DNA from: Balaenoptera acutorostrata
Taxonomy: Eukaryota; Chordata; Mammalia; Artiodactyla; Balaenopteridae
Reading direction: 5' to 3'
Assembly (NCBI RefSeq): GCF_949987535.1
Contig: NC_080067.1
Coordinates: forward strand, 7,316,001-7,380,000
Length of the DNA: 64,000 nt
In this document: positions 46,967 through 58,571 of the stretch, piece after piece
How positions within the stretch are numbered: the first letter of the stretch is position 1
Layout of the letters: each line of letters starts with the position of its first letter
Position numbers and translations under genes: made by a program
The notes under the pieces: model-generated
The model's database searches: none
Seen by the model: the letters and a program-made list of their open reading frames with translations, nothing else
Told to the model about the DNA's origin: nothing

Positions 46967-48398
46967 CAGCTACATGTAAAAGAATGAAATTAGAACACTT
47001 CCTAACACCATACACAAGAATAAACTCAAAATAGATTAAAGACCTAAATGTAAGGCCAGACCCTATAAAACTCTTAGAGGAAAACAGAGACAGAACACTC
47101 TATGACGTAAATAACAGCAAGATCCTTTTTGACCCACCTCCTAGAGTAAGGGAAATAAAAACAAAAATAAACAAATGGGACCTAATGAAACTTAAAAGCT
47201 TTTGCACAGCAAAGGAAACCGTAAACAAGACAAAAAACCCTCAGAATAGAAGAAAATATTTGCAAATGAAGCAACTGATAGAGGATTAATCTCTAAAATA
47301 TACAAGCAGCTCATGCAGCTCAATATCACAAAAACAAACAACCCAGTCCAAAAATGGGCAGAAGACCTAAATAGACGTTTCTCCAAAGAAGACATACAGA
47401 TGGCCAACAAATGCGTGAAAAGATACCCAACATCACTAATCATCAGAGAAATGCAAATCAAAACCACAATGAGGTATCGCCTCACACCGGTCAGAATGGC
47501 CATCATCAAAAAATCTACAAACAATAAATGCTGGAGAGGGTGTGGAGAAAAAGGAACCCTCCTGCACTGTTGGTGGGAATGTAAATTGATACAGCCACTA
47601 TGGAGAACAGTATGGAGGTTCCTTAAAAAAGTAAAAATAGAACTACCATATGACCCAGCAATCCCACTACTGGGCATATACCCTGAGAAAACCATAATTC
47701 AAAAAGAGCCATGTACCACAGTGTTCATTGCAGCACTATTTACAATAGCCAAGACATGGAAGCAACCTAAATGTCCATCAACAGATGATTGGATAAAGAA
47801 GATGTGGCACATATATACAATGGAATATGACTCAGCCATAAAAAGAAACGAAATTGAGTTATTTGTAGTGAGTTTGATGGACCTAGAGTCTGTCATACAG
47901 AGTGAAGTAAGTCAGAAAGAGAAAAACAAATACCATATGTTAACGCATATGTATGGAATTTAAAAAAGCAGTACTGATGAACCTAGTGGCAGGGCAGGAA
48001 TAAAGACACAGATGTAGAGAACAGACTTGAGGGCATGGGGGTGGGGGGGAAGGGGAAGCTGGGATGAAGTAAGAGAGTAGCACTGACGTATATACACTAC
48101 CAAATGTAAAATGGATGGCTAGTGGGAAGCAGCCACATAGCACAGGGAGATCAGCTTGGTGCTTTGTGACCACTCAGAGGGGTGGGATAGGGTGGGTGGG
48201 AGGGAGACATAAGAGGGAGGGGATATGGGGATATATGTATACATATAGCTGATTCACTTTGTTGTACAGCAGAAACTAACACAACACTGTAACTCATTTA
48301 TACTCCAATAAAGATATGAAAAAAATTATATTTTGGACAAACAATATGGGAAAAAGTAGTTTTTATAATAACAAAATAGAAAATTAAATTTTTTTTTT
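46967..48398 (+). mobile_element. 5'-truncated L1, relatively young copy
   Basis: Sense L1 from within ORF2 through the 3' UTR. ORF2 C-terminus is open for 216 codons (47,313-47,963), with the Cys-rich segment '[18 protein letters not shown]' intact and the normal gly-ile-stop, so it is better preserved than other tails here. The usual 3' end lies at about 48,327. The duplication aatgtcat-gtc (46955-46966 and 48399-48410, one mismatch) suggests the insertion extends 71 bp further. Confidence 0.85.
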
Positions 48399-48410
48399 AA
48401 TGTCATAGTC

Positions 48411-48900
48411 ATGAAAGACAAAGATTTAGAAACTGTTCCAAGTTGGAGTGACAACTAAATTCAATGCATGATCCAGGGTTGGATCTTGAACTCATAATGG
48501 AAATTTTGGAGAAAATAGGCAAACTTTGAGTGGGATCTGTGGATTATATGGTCATGTTAGATGAAAGTCAATTTCATAATTTTGATTTTTGCATTGTAAA
48601 TACACTCTAAATATTAAGGGTTACAGGGCATCATGTATGCAACTTATTTTCAAGTAGTTCAGGAAAAAATAAAACCCACAGTCAATGTATGTGTATGTAT
48701 TTGTGTGTGTGTGTGTATGTGTTTGTGTGTTTGTGTGCGTGTAGAGAGACAGAGAGCAAAAGAATGCAAATATGAACAATATCAACATTTTGAAAATCTG
48801 GCTGAAGGATATACAGAACTCTATAGATCTTTGTACTACTTTTGCAACTTTTCTGTAAATCTGAAATTGTTTCAAGGCAAGAAAGGTTAAAAATTTAATA
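48411..48900 (+). mobile_element. L1M 3' end with (TG)n
   Basis: 'acttttgcaacttttctgtaaatctgaaattgtttcaag' near 48,840-48,880 is an old L1M 3' end. A TG/TGTA-rich microsatellite lies at 48,687-48,742. The left boundary is uncertain. Confidence 0.5.
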
Positions 48901-48950
48901 CAAACCAAACAAAACAAAAAATCCTTTGAAAAGATGACACAAAAAATAGA

Positions 48951-49097
48951 AACTAGTTTTAAAGTTTCCAGTTATTATTAGTACAATACACTGTATTGAT
49001 TTTATTAAATTACTAATAACTTTAACTAGTTTTAAAGTATTCTAGTTATTATTAGCACAAAACAATGTATCGATTTTATTAAAATACTAATAACTTT
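48951..49097 (+). repeat. 73-bp tandem duplication
   Basis: Copy 1 at 48,951-49,023 and copy 2 at 49,024-49,097, both starting aactagttttaaagt and ending tactaataacttt. They differ at a handful of positions. Each copy also contains partly self-complementary ends (agttattattag / tactaataact). Confidence 0.9.
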
Positions 49098-49635
49098 TTC
49101 AGTATGAGACTGTTAATAGTTATAGATATTTGTCCTGTCCTCTTCTTTATGAAACTGTTCCAGAGGAAAACCTTCAGTGAACTTTTCATTCATAAAAAAT
49201 TAAATGAAATTTCCAGATCATAAAACCAACCCCTCTCTTAAAACATTAGATTTAGTCATTTAAAAGTAACTTTTTACGGGTTAACATTTAATATTTGAAA
49301 ATTAATGAATCATAAGCAATTTAACAAATATATTTAACATCTATTTCCAACTGTTTGAAAGGTTTAAATTATTTTATTTAAGATAATGTTTATATTTTTC
49401 TCAAGAAATAAAATAGAAATGATTTCCTATAAGACACTTAAAGTCATGTTCTAATCCTTTTCCACATTTCTGGTTCTCTCTTCCCTGTTAGTTTCAAAAT
49501 AGGGTGACATCCTCAGAGTAGTCAGGATTTGGAATATCATGTAGGAGGAAGTGGTAATAGTTTTAACTGCAAAAAGTTGTTCTTCCTGAGACCTTCCCCT
49601 CTACCCCCTCCTCTTTCGGATCCCCAAAGAATGGT
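49098..49635. other. Unannotated sequence
   Basis: AT-rich to 49,450, then mixed. No gene or repeat recognised. Confidence 0.35.
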
Positions 49636-49652
49636 AAAATGATACAGTCGAG

Positions 49653-49967
49653 GGCTTCCCTGGTGGCGCAGTGGTTAAGAATCCGCCTGCCAATGCAGGG
49701 GACACCGGTTCAAGCCCTGGTCCGGGAAGATCCCACATGCCACGGAGCAGCTAAGCCCGTGCGCCACAACTACTAAGCCCGCGAGCCACAACTACTGAAG
49801 CCTGCTCACCTAGAGCTCGTGCTCTGCAACAAGGGAAGCCACTGCAATGAGAATCCCGTGCACTACAAGGAAGAGTAGCCCCTGCTTGCCACAACTAGAG
49901 AAAGCCTGTGCACAGCAACAAAGACCCAATGCAGCCAAAAATTAATAACTAAAAAATAAATTTTAAA
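49653..49967 (+). mobile_element. CHR-2-type SINE
   Basis: Full-length sense copy close to the family consensus by eye. A 17 bp perfect duplication, aaaatgatacagtcgag, at 49636-49652 and 49968-49984 indicates a fairly recent insertion. Confidence 0.95.
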
Positions 49968-49984
49968 AAAATGATACAGTCGAG

Positions 49985-50509
49985 TTATTAGTGTCATAGA
50001 ATAATCCCTCGCTGTCTCCTTACTTCAGCTCTTCTGACCTTTCTTGACTGGCTGACTCATGAAAAGGAAAGCCTGCCATCCCAAAATTCAGAGGGATGGG
50101 GGCCGTACACTGACTTCAGAATAGCATGTGAGGGATTAATGCACAATCGCTTTAATTACACAAACAGACCGCAAAATGCATATCAACATAGATTATGTTT
50201 TCTTTGAGTATTTGTATTTCATTAGCGTGTAATACAAGTTATAGTGAGGGTTTGTGTAATTCTGAAATAAGGTTCTTGAATAACATTGTGGCATGTCTCC
50301 CAGAGCAACAGCCCTCAAACACTAAGAACCATTTAAGGAAGGTACCTACCAACAGCCCAAGTGCCCCAAAAACTCTGTCACAAATCTACTGTGTACACAA
50401 CATTACTGGGTACTCTGTTCTACACGTGGAATTTGACGAAGAAGAGAGCCATGTGCAAGAAATCACACTTCAGCAGTCTGCCCACATACAGGTGTGAACA
50501 CTCCTCCAC
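49985..50509. other. Unannotated sequence
   Basis: No transposon recognised. The plus frame 50,195-50,497 has no known motif. Confidence 0.35.
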
Positions 50510-50603
50510 AGATGTACAAGATCAAAGTCCCCAGACTCACAGACATAGAAAACAAACTTACCAAAAGGGGAAGGGTTGGGGGAGGGATAAATTAGGAGTT
50601 TGG
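50510..50603 (+). mobile_element. Short L1 3' UTR fragment
   Basis: 'cagactcacagacatagaaaacaaacttacc' and 'gggttgggggagggataaattaggagtttgggatta' are the G-rich part of an L1 3' UTR. It stops abruptly where the NR2C2 pseudogene starts, without a tail. Confidence 0.7.
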
Positions 50604-51801
50604 GATTAGTGAACAGAAGCCCTTTGATATGCAAAGGGAAAAACCAAGCAATTGTACTGCTTCAACTGAGAAAAATCTTTATCCAGAAGGATCCAGAAAT
50701 CCTCTGATGGCCACTCCCACATTTGTGGCAGATAAAGTAGATCAAGACAAATAGGTCTTGATCTGGGATGCTTGTGAACTGGATGCAGCCTTTCATACAT
50801 GAGGATGGTACCCTTCTCCTGACCACGGATTCCGAGGCTGAAACAAGCAGCTCTGGGCACACTGGTAAATGGAGTAACCTCCTTTGTCAACCTAAGTGAA
50901 TCCCTTAACAGTGCTGATGCTTCAGAAATACAGCAGGAGGACCAATCTGCAAGTGAGATTACTCGGGCATGTGATACCTTCGCTAAAGCACCTAATACGA
51001 CAGACAGCTCCGCGCCTCCAAGCCTGGCAGGTGGAATAGACACCAGTGGAGGAGGGAACATCTATGTCATCAGTAGAGACCAGTCCACACTCATCATTCA
51101 GGTCCAAGCCCTCCTCCTTTTAAACACTCACATCACATGACCAGCCCAATTCTAGAGTACCTCAACCTGTACTACCTCTGCAAGTCTACATTCTGCCTGC
51201 TTTTCCTCTCCATGCAATGGGCCAGGTCAATCCCAGCCCTTCAGGCACTTGGGCAGGACTGCAAAACCAGCCTGTTGCAAGCCTGCTGAAATGAGCTCTT
51301 CACCCTTGGACTGGCTCAGATCATAAGTCTTTCCATTACCTTGTGGCCATAGTCAATCAGCTGCAGAAGATATCCAGGAAGATAAACTTTCTGGCAAGCA
51401 GATAAAGCAAGTCACGGAACACATCTGGAAGCTTCAGGAGTTGTGTAAAAGTGTGGCAAAGCTGGGTATAGAAGACATCTATGAGTCTGCATACCTTAAA
51501 GCTATAGTTTTCTTTACCCCCCATCATCCAGGTTTGGCCAGCACAAGCCAGATTTTTAAATTCCAAGAAAGGCACAGATGGAGTTGCAGGATTATTTTCA
51601 GAAAACCTACTCAGAAGACACCCACTGATTGGTCCAGATTCTCAACTGCCTGCTGGCCCTCAGGCTGATGAGCTCTAACATAACCGAAGAACTTTTTTTA
51701 CTGATCTCATTGGCAGTGTTTCCATAGACAGCATAATCCCCTACATCCTCAAGAAGAAGATGGCAGAGTATAATGGCCAGATCACTGATGCCAATCTATA
51801 G
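50604..51801 (+). pseudogene. NR2C2P: NR2C2 (TR4 nuclear receptor) processed pseudogene, 5'-truncated
   Basis: NR2C2/TR4 is an orphan nuclear receptor with a DNA-binding domain and a ligand-binding domain. The copy starts just after the DNA-binding domain ('KPFDMQREKPSN') and continues through the hinge ('TDSSAPPSLAGGIDTSGGG', about 51,000-51,060), the ligand-binding domain ('LLFLSMQWARSIPA' at about 51,200-51,240; 'LKAIVFFTPHHPGLAST' near 51,498-51,548) to the natural C-terminus '...EYNGQITDANL' and stop at 51,799-51,801. About 1.2 kb corresponding to several exons is read without introns, so it came from mRNA. In-frame stops (around 50,745 and 50,830) and frameshifts (near 51,120, 51,330 and 51,640) disable it. 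Confidence 0.92.
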
Positions 51802-52920
51802 AGCACACCACACACCTGCTGAGAAGCACAAGGATCCTCCCAGGACCGCTCAGATACAAAGAAAATGAAGTCGTGGTATTTTGGTATGTGCAAATATTTC
51901 CAGTATGTTAGTCATTTCCTACCTGGTTTCTTCTTACCTGTTAATATCAGACACAAGCAACTAAAAGACTAATAGGCTCTTTTCCTGCCATAAGAGATGT
52001 TTTAATGCCTTTTGATGAAGCAGCAGATTTTGGAACAATCTTTTAACTCAATCTGTATTTAGAAATTGTCAAAAAGCAAAAAACAAAAACAATGTTTTAT
52101 AATGTCAGAGACTAGTATTAAAGAAAACTAAGAGAAAACTCTTGAAAAACAAAGAAGCCTTATATTCCATGGTAAATTCTAATTCATTTAAAAAAACCTT
52201 AAGCTAGACATTTGCAAACAATTTGCCATTAACATTCCACTGAATGCTCAACTTAACTTGTCACCTAAGAAGTTTTATGAATAGTGTTTTTAAGAACACA
52301 ATAAAGTAAGTAGGTAGGATGACAGAATTCAAGCCAATATTCTCCTGACCTCTTCCAAAGAAGAATAAAGCCACAAAGGATTACTATGCCCTTTTGCCTT
52401 GTACTTATTATAGTAATTTGCATTAATATGGTTTGTGATGGTTTTCTCATTATAGTCAAGAAAGCAGCTAATTGCCTATGAACAACAGTTGTCCTTTTAA
52501 AAGAAAAAGAGATTAAAGCTTAGCAAAAATAAAATTGTTTAGACAAGATCTGATTTTAAAATTTCAAGAAGTGGTTAGATAACCTGTGCTTTTATTTACT
52601 TATTATGTGTTAAGTAGGCTATATTCCAATGTGTAGATAGACACATTTTTAAAAGTATTGCCCCCTTAAAATTATTCCTACTCACCGAATTTTCACTTAC
52701 TTATGCCCTTATGATTAAGCGTTTGGTGGAAATCAAAATCAATACTACATGTTGAAATAAGGAATGTATGTAAAATTACACTAAAACTCTTACATGCCTA
52801 CTGCTTATTTTTAAAGACAAGAATTAACTATACCACATAAATGCTGTTAATTCACCTGGCAATAATTGCTATTATGTTGCCCTTCTTTTAGATGCAAAAA
52901 GAAAAGAAAATTAAAAGTTG
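51802..52920 (+). pseudogene. Probable 3' UTR of the NR2C2 pseudogene
   Basis: Sequence continues after the stop without a transposon boundary, is AT-rich and non-coding, and ends near an A-rich stretch (about 52,895-52,915). A retrocopied long 3' UTR is the simplest reading, but I cannot compare it with the parent mRNA here. Confidence 0.45.
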
Positions 52921-53500
52921 ACTACCATTAACTGGGCAAGAAATGAAAAAGTAGCAACTTCTATGGATTATTATTTTTAATTGAAATTTTGTTGAGATAA
53001 TTTTAGATTCACGTGTAGTCGTAAGAAATTATACGGAGATACCTTGTACACTTTGGACAGTTTACCCCAATGATAACATTTTGCAAAACTGTAGTATAAT
53101 ATCACATCCAGGATATTGACATTGATACAATCCATCAATCTTAATAAGATTTCCTCATTTTTCTTGTACTACTCATCTGTTGAGTGTGTGTATGTATGAA
53201 GTTCTATATTATTACCTGTGTAGGTTTACATATCCACCACGACATTCAAGATAAATCATAAAAGCTAAGACTATAGAACTCTTAGAAGAAAACAAAGGTG
53301 TAAATCTTTGTGACCTTGGACTAAGCAATGGTTTCTTAGATATGACACCAAAAGCGCAGGCAATAGCAATAAAGAAATAAATAAGACTTTAACAAAATTA
53401 AAAACTTTTGTGCTTCAGTGTACACCATTAAGAAAGTGAAAAGACAACTTACTGAATGGGAGAAAATTTTTACAAATCATATATCTGATAAGAGTTTTTT

Positions 53501-54278
53501 ATTTATTTATTTATGTTTTTTTTAAACATCTTTATTGGAGTATTATTGCTTTGCAATGGTGTGTTAGTTTCTGCTGTATAACAAAGTGAGTCAGCTATAC
53601 GTATACATATATCCCCATATCCCCTCCCTCTTGCGTCTCCTTCCCACCCTCCCTATCCCACCCCTCTAGGTGGTCACAAAACACGGAGTTGATCTCCCTG
53701 TGCTATGCGGCTGCTTCCCACTGGCTATCTATTTTACATTTGGTAGTGTATATATGTCCATGCCACTCTCTCACTTCATCCCAGCTTACCCTTCCCCCTC
53801 TCTGTGTCCTCAAGTTCATTCTCTACGTCTGTGTCTTTATTCCTGTCCTGCCCCTAGGTTCTTCAAACTTTTTTTTTTTTTTAGATTCCACATATATGTG
53901 TTAGCATACGGTATTTGTTTTTATCTTTCTGACTTAACTTCACTCTGTATGACAGACTCTAGGTCCATCCACCTCACTTCAAATAACTCAGTTTCATTTC
54001 TTTTTATGGCTGAGTAATATTCCATTGTATATATGTGCCACATCTTCTTTATCCATTCATCTGTCGATGGACACTTAGGTTGCTTCCATGTCCTGGCTAT
54101 TGTAAATAGTGCTGCAATGAACATTGTGGTACATGACTCTTTTTGAATTATGATTTTCTCAGGGTGTATGTCCAGTAGTGGGTTTGCTGGGTCACATTGT
54201 AGTTCTATTTTTACTTTTTTAAGGAACCTCCATACTGTTCTCCATAGTGGCTGTATCAATTTACATTCCCACCAACAG
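53501..54278 (-). mobile_element. L1 3' end, antisense, inside L1M
   Basis: T-rich tail, 3' UTR and ORF2 C-terminus in antisense (minus frame 54,259-53,921 is open for 112 codons). Duplication tgataaga-tttttt at 53486-53500 and 54279-54293 (one mismatch). Confidence 0.92.
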
Positions 54279-54531
54279 TGATAAGAATTTTTTGTCTAAA
54301 ATATATAAAGACCTTAAAGAACTCTTATGACTAAATAATAGAGAAAAAAAACCCAATTTTTTTAAATGGGCAAATTATCTCAATAGACATTTTTCCAAGG
54401 AAGAGATACAAATGGCCCAAAAACCTGAAAAATTGCTCAGTATCATTAGCACATCAGAGAAATGCATATCAAAACTAGAGTGAGACACCACTTTACACCC
54501 ACAGGATGGCTAGAATCAAAAAGAAGGATAG

Positions 54532-54826
54532 GGCTTCCCTGGTGGCGCAGTGGTTGGGAGTCTGCCTGCCAGTGCGGGGGACACGGGTTCGAGCCCTGGT
54601 CTGGGAAGATCCCACATGCCGCTGAGCAACTGGGCCCGTGAGCCACAATTACTGAGCCTGCGCGTCTGGGCCTGTGCTCCGCAACAAGAGAGGCCATGAT
54701 AGTGAGAGGCACGGCGCGCGCACCGCAATGAAGAGTGGCCCCCGCTTGCCGCAACTGGAGAGGGCCCTCGCACAGAGGCGAAGACCCAACACAGCCATAA
54801 ATAAATTAATCAATTAATTAAAAATA
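54532..54826 (+). mobile_element. CHR-type SINE inside L1M
   Basis: Full-length sense copy, GC-rich and well kept. Duplication aaaaagaaggatag at 54518-54531 and 54827-54840. Confidence 0.95.
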
Positions 54827-56392
54827 AAAAAGAAGGATAGTAAGTGTTGGTGAAAATGTAGAGCCATTTGAACCCTCACATTCTGCTAATAGGAATGTAA
54901 AATCATGCAGCTGCTTTGAAAAGCACTCTGGCAGTTCTCAAAGGGTTATATGTGGAGTTACCATATGACTTAGCAATTCTACTCTTAGGGATATATCCAA
55001 GAGAAATGAAAACATATGCTCACACACAAAAAAATTTATACAAATATTTATAGCAGAAATATTCATAATGGCCAAAAATCAGAAAGAATCTACATGTCTA
55101 CCAACATATGGATGGATAAATAAAATGTGGCATATCCGTACAATGACATATTATTTGGCAGTAAAAAGAAATAAGTTATGTATACATATGCTACATCATA
55201 GATGAACCTTGAAATTACTGTACTAAGTGGAAGAAGCTAGTCACAAAAAATCACATATTGCATGATTTCGTTTATATGAAATATACAAAATTAGCAAATC
55301 TATAGAGACAGAAAATCGATTAGTGTTTGCCTAGGGCTGTTGGGGGGAGTTGGAGAGAAGTAGGGAATGACTTCTAGTAGTTATGGGGGGTCTTTTTAGA
55401 GTGATGAAAATGCTCTAAAACTGATTGTGAGGATGGTTGCAAATATTTGTGAATATACTAAAAACCATTGATTTGTATTCACTTCAAATGGGTGAATTGT
55501 ATGGTATGTGAATTATAACTCAATAAAGTTATTATTTATTTTTTTAATGTTAGAAAAAAGGCAAATCATGAGGGCCCTTCATGTTGTGCTTTTATAACCA
55601 TACCCACCTTTTCCCACCCCTTCCTATCCTCATTTCTATTCAGGGGCAATTATTAATCTGCCCTCTATTTCTAATAGTTTGTTATTTAGAAAATGTTACA
55701 TAAATGAAATCATACACAGTGTAACCTTTTGGGATTGACTTTTTTTGTTCAACAAAATTTCTTGGAGATTCATCCAAATTGTTGCATGTATCAATAGTTT
55801 GTTTCTTTCTATTTGTTACCCTTGGTTTGGATGCACCATAATTTGTTTAACCATTCACCTGTTGAAAGACATCTGGGATGGTTCCTGTTTGGGGCTGTTA
55901 GAAATATAGCTTCTAGAAACATTCATGTACAAGTTTTTGCATCAAAATAAGTTTTTATTTCTCCATGGAGTGGGGCGGGATGTTGGTGGGGGAATGCCCA
56001 ATAGGGCAATAGCTGGATTATATGGTAATCTGGTATACAGTTTTTTAAGAAACTGCTTGTTTTCCAGAGTAGCTGTATCATTTTACATTCCCACCAGCTA
56101 TGTATGAGTGACCCAGTTTTTCCACATCCTCATCAGAATTTGGTGTTAGTATTTATTGTGTTAGTCATTCTGATAGGTGTGTAGTGAGATCTCATTGTGG
56201 TTTTAATTTGCATTTCCTTGATGGCTAGTCCTGTTAAACGTTTTTTTTCTGTGCTTCTCTGCCATCTGTTTATCCTCTTCAGTGAAATGTCTGTGCCTGC
56301 TTTTTGCTCATTTTCTAACTGGATTGTGTTTTACTGTTGAGTTTGTGATGTTCTTTATTTGTTTAAAATGCTAGTCCTTTTTGGATAGGTGT

Positions 56393-56905
56393 TGTATTAG
56401 TTTCCCAGCGCTGCTGGAACAAATTACCACAAACTGTGTGTCTCAAAACAATGGAAATTTATTCTCTCACCATTCTAGAGACTAGAAGTTCAAAATAAAG
56501 GTATCAGCAGGGTTGCACTTCCTCTGGAAGAAAAGCCCTCCTTTGCCTCTTGCAGCTTCTAGTGGCTGTCAGCATTCCTGGGCTTGTGGCAACTGCCCTC
56601 TCTCTGCTCTGTCTTCACATCACCTTCTCCTCTGTCTGTTTCCCTGGTAACTGCATCACTCCAGTCTCTGCCTCCATCACACTGACTTCTCTTCTCTGTG
56701 TACTTGTCCAATTTCCCTCTGCCTTTTCCTTACAAGGACACTTGTGATAGCATTTAGGGCCCACTTGGATAACCACAAATAATCTTATCTCAAAATCCTT
56801 AGCTTAATTACATCTACAAAGACCCTTTTTCCAAATAAAAATAACATTTACAAGTCCCAGGGATCAGGACTTGATAGTTTTAAGCAGCCATTATTCACCC
56901 TATCA
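56393..56905 (-). mobile_element. MLT1-type LTR (ERVL-MaLR)
   Basis: Antisense copy from 'tgtattagtttcccagcgctgctgg' to '...caccctatca', with 'aatttattctctcaccattctag' and 'gataaccacaaataatc...' in MLT1 order. Flanking 5-mers ggtgt/cgagt share 3 of 5 bases. It interrupts the antisense L1M. Confidence 0.8.
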
Positions 56906-57045
56906 CGAGTGGTTTGCAAACATTTTTCTCCCAGGCAGTAGCTTGTCTTTTTATCCTTTTAACAGGATCTTTCACAGGGCGGAAGTTTTATTTCGATGAG
57001 GTACACTTTAACAATATTTCCTTTTATAGATCATGCTTTTGGCAT

Positions 57046-57295
57046 CCAGTGGATTACTTTTTTGAAGACGGGCTATTTGAGAAGCAAATAAGTGAGACCC
57101 GTCTATTTCGGCACTGGCTGAAGAGTCATGTCTGCAACCCAAAACAGTCATTACAGGAGGAAATGTGGGCTGCAATAGAAGTTAAAGAAAATTTATTTGT
57201 ACCCTCTGTAATGTGTGAAGGCCTTGATAGCAAGTGGACAGAATAACACAGATAAAGCTATATTTTAAAAGGCAAAGAAAAAAAAAAAAAAAAAG
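57046..57295 (+). other. Unidentified tailed segment, possible small retrocopy
   Basis: A 3'-tailed unit: non-repetitive sequence with an open frame ending at 57,244-57,246, then about 30 bp and a 17-base A tail (57,279-57,295). The frame includes a tryptophan- and acid-rich stretch (57,040-57,240) that I do not recognise. It could be a fragment of an mRNA copy, or chance. Confidence 0.3.
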
Positions 57296-57592
57296 TTAAC
57301 TTTGTCTTTTGCCACTTTGGGAAGTGAACTCAGCCATCCTGCCCCGGCATTATAGTAGCAAAGGATTAGAATCAAACTGAATCCTGAGGAACAAACTAAC
57401 AGAGTAATTCTAGATTGATTATGAACCTGAGAAAAAATATAGCTATAAAAAACATTATTGTACTAATCAAAATTTGAATATAAATTGTAGATGAAGTAAC
57501 AGCATTGTATCAATGTAAAATTTTCTGATTTTGATCATTGTGCTGAGGCTGTGTAAGAGAATGTCTTTTTTTCCTAGGAGATACATGATAAG

Positions 57593-58216
57593 GTTTTTTT
57601 TTTAATTTTATTAAAGTATAGTTGATTTACAATGTTGTGTTAATTTCTACTGTACAGCAAAGTGACAGTTATACATATATATATATTCTTCTTCACATTC
57701 TTTTCTATTATGGTTTATCACAGGATACTGAATATAGTTCCCTGTGCTATACAGTAGGACCTTGTTGTTTATCCATTCTGTATGTAATAGTTTGCATCTG
57801 CTAATCCCAAACTCCCAATCCTTCCTTCCTCCACCATCCCCTTCCCCTTGGCAACAAGTCTGTGTCTGTGAGTCTGTTTCTGTTTCATAGATATGTTCAT
57901 TTGTGTTGTATTTTAGATTCTACATATAAGTGATATCATATGGTATTTGTCTTTCTCTTTCTGACTTACTTCACTTAGTATGTTAACCTCTAGGTCCATC
58001 CATGTTGCTGCAAATGGCATTATTTTGTCCTTTTTTATGGCTGAGTAGTATTCCATTGCATATATGTACCACATCTTCTTTATCCATTCATCTATCAATG
58101 GACATTTAGGTTGTTTCCATGTCCTGGCTATTGTGAATAGTGCTGCTATGAACATAGGGGTGCATGTATCTCTTCAAATTATAGTTTTGTCTGGGTATAT
58201 GCCCAGGAGTGGGATC
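57593..58216 (-). mobile_element. L1 3' end, antisense
   Basis: T tail, 3' UTR and ORF2 C-terminus (minus frame 58,155-57,913 open). Flanking 'gataaggttttt' (57,588-57,599) and 'aataagattttt' (about 58,219-58,230) resemble a target duplication. Confidence 0.88.
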
Positions 58217-58391
58217 ATAATAAGATTTTTCGTAGTAGCGGAACTGTGTCTCCAACTTGCTTTCAAATGGAATAGATCTGTTTCCAGGTGGAGACAGGAA
58301 CATAGATCACTCTCCAAAAAGGGGCTTAGAACCTAAGTGTCAAGAGGGTGGGTAGCCAAAGACACCAGGTGCCCTAGAGTTTGTCGCTTAC

Positions 58392-58561
58392 CACAGTGGT
58401 TTTCAGATTTGGCTGAATCCTCTGGAAGCTTTTAAGAACCCTTAGTGCCTTAGCATCTCTCCATCTCTCTAGTCACCAAATCAAGATATCTGGGGGTGGG
58501 CGCTAGATGGTAATTTTTACTATCCCCAGGTGATTCCAGTGCAGTGTTTGAGAATCACGCT
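58392..58561. mobile_element. hAT-Charlie (MER5-like) element
   Basis: Ends CAGTGGTTTTCAGA and TTTGAGAATCACG are imperfect inverted repeats around 170 bp containing 'ccaggtgattccagtgcag'. Non-autonomous. Confidence 0.7.
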
Positions 58562-58571
58562 CTTAGTTTTT

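Larger units (their letters stand above)
53249..55560 (+). mobile_element. L1M ORF2 C-terminus and 3' UTR, sense
   Basis: Sense L1 from 'aaagctaagactatagaactcttagaagaaaac' through 'acatcagagaaatgcatatcaaaactagagtgagacacc' to the 3' UTR end 'attataactcaataaagtt' (about 55,515). It carries the L1 at 53,501-54,278 and the SINE at 54,532-54,826. No frame survives. Confidence 0.82.
52968..57045 (-). mobile_element. Old L1M antisense, split by later insertions
   Basis: Pieces 52,968-53,248 ('attttgcaaaactgtagtataatatcacatccaggatattgacatt'), 55,575-56,392 ('ccataatttgtttaaccattcacctgttgaaag', 'acattcccaccagctatg') and 56,906-57,045 ('caggcagtagcttgtctttttatcc') are collinear antisense L1. They are separated by a sense L1M (53,249-55,560) and an MLT1 LTR (56,393-56,905). 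Confidence 0.75.

Noticed and set aside
47192..47695. 167-codon minus-strand open frame
   Set aside because: Antisense shadow of the L1 ORF2 C-terminus; similar shadows occur at other L1 tails in the window.
57914..58155. Apparent 80-codon conserved protein shared with 39,135-39,377 and 62,232-62,474
   Set aside because: All three are the extreme C-terminus of L1 ORF2.
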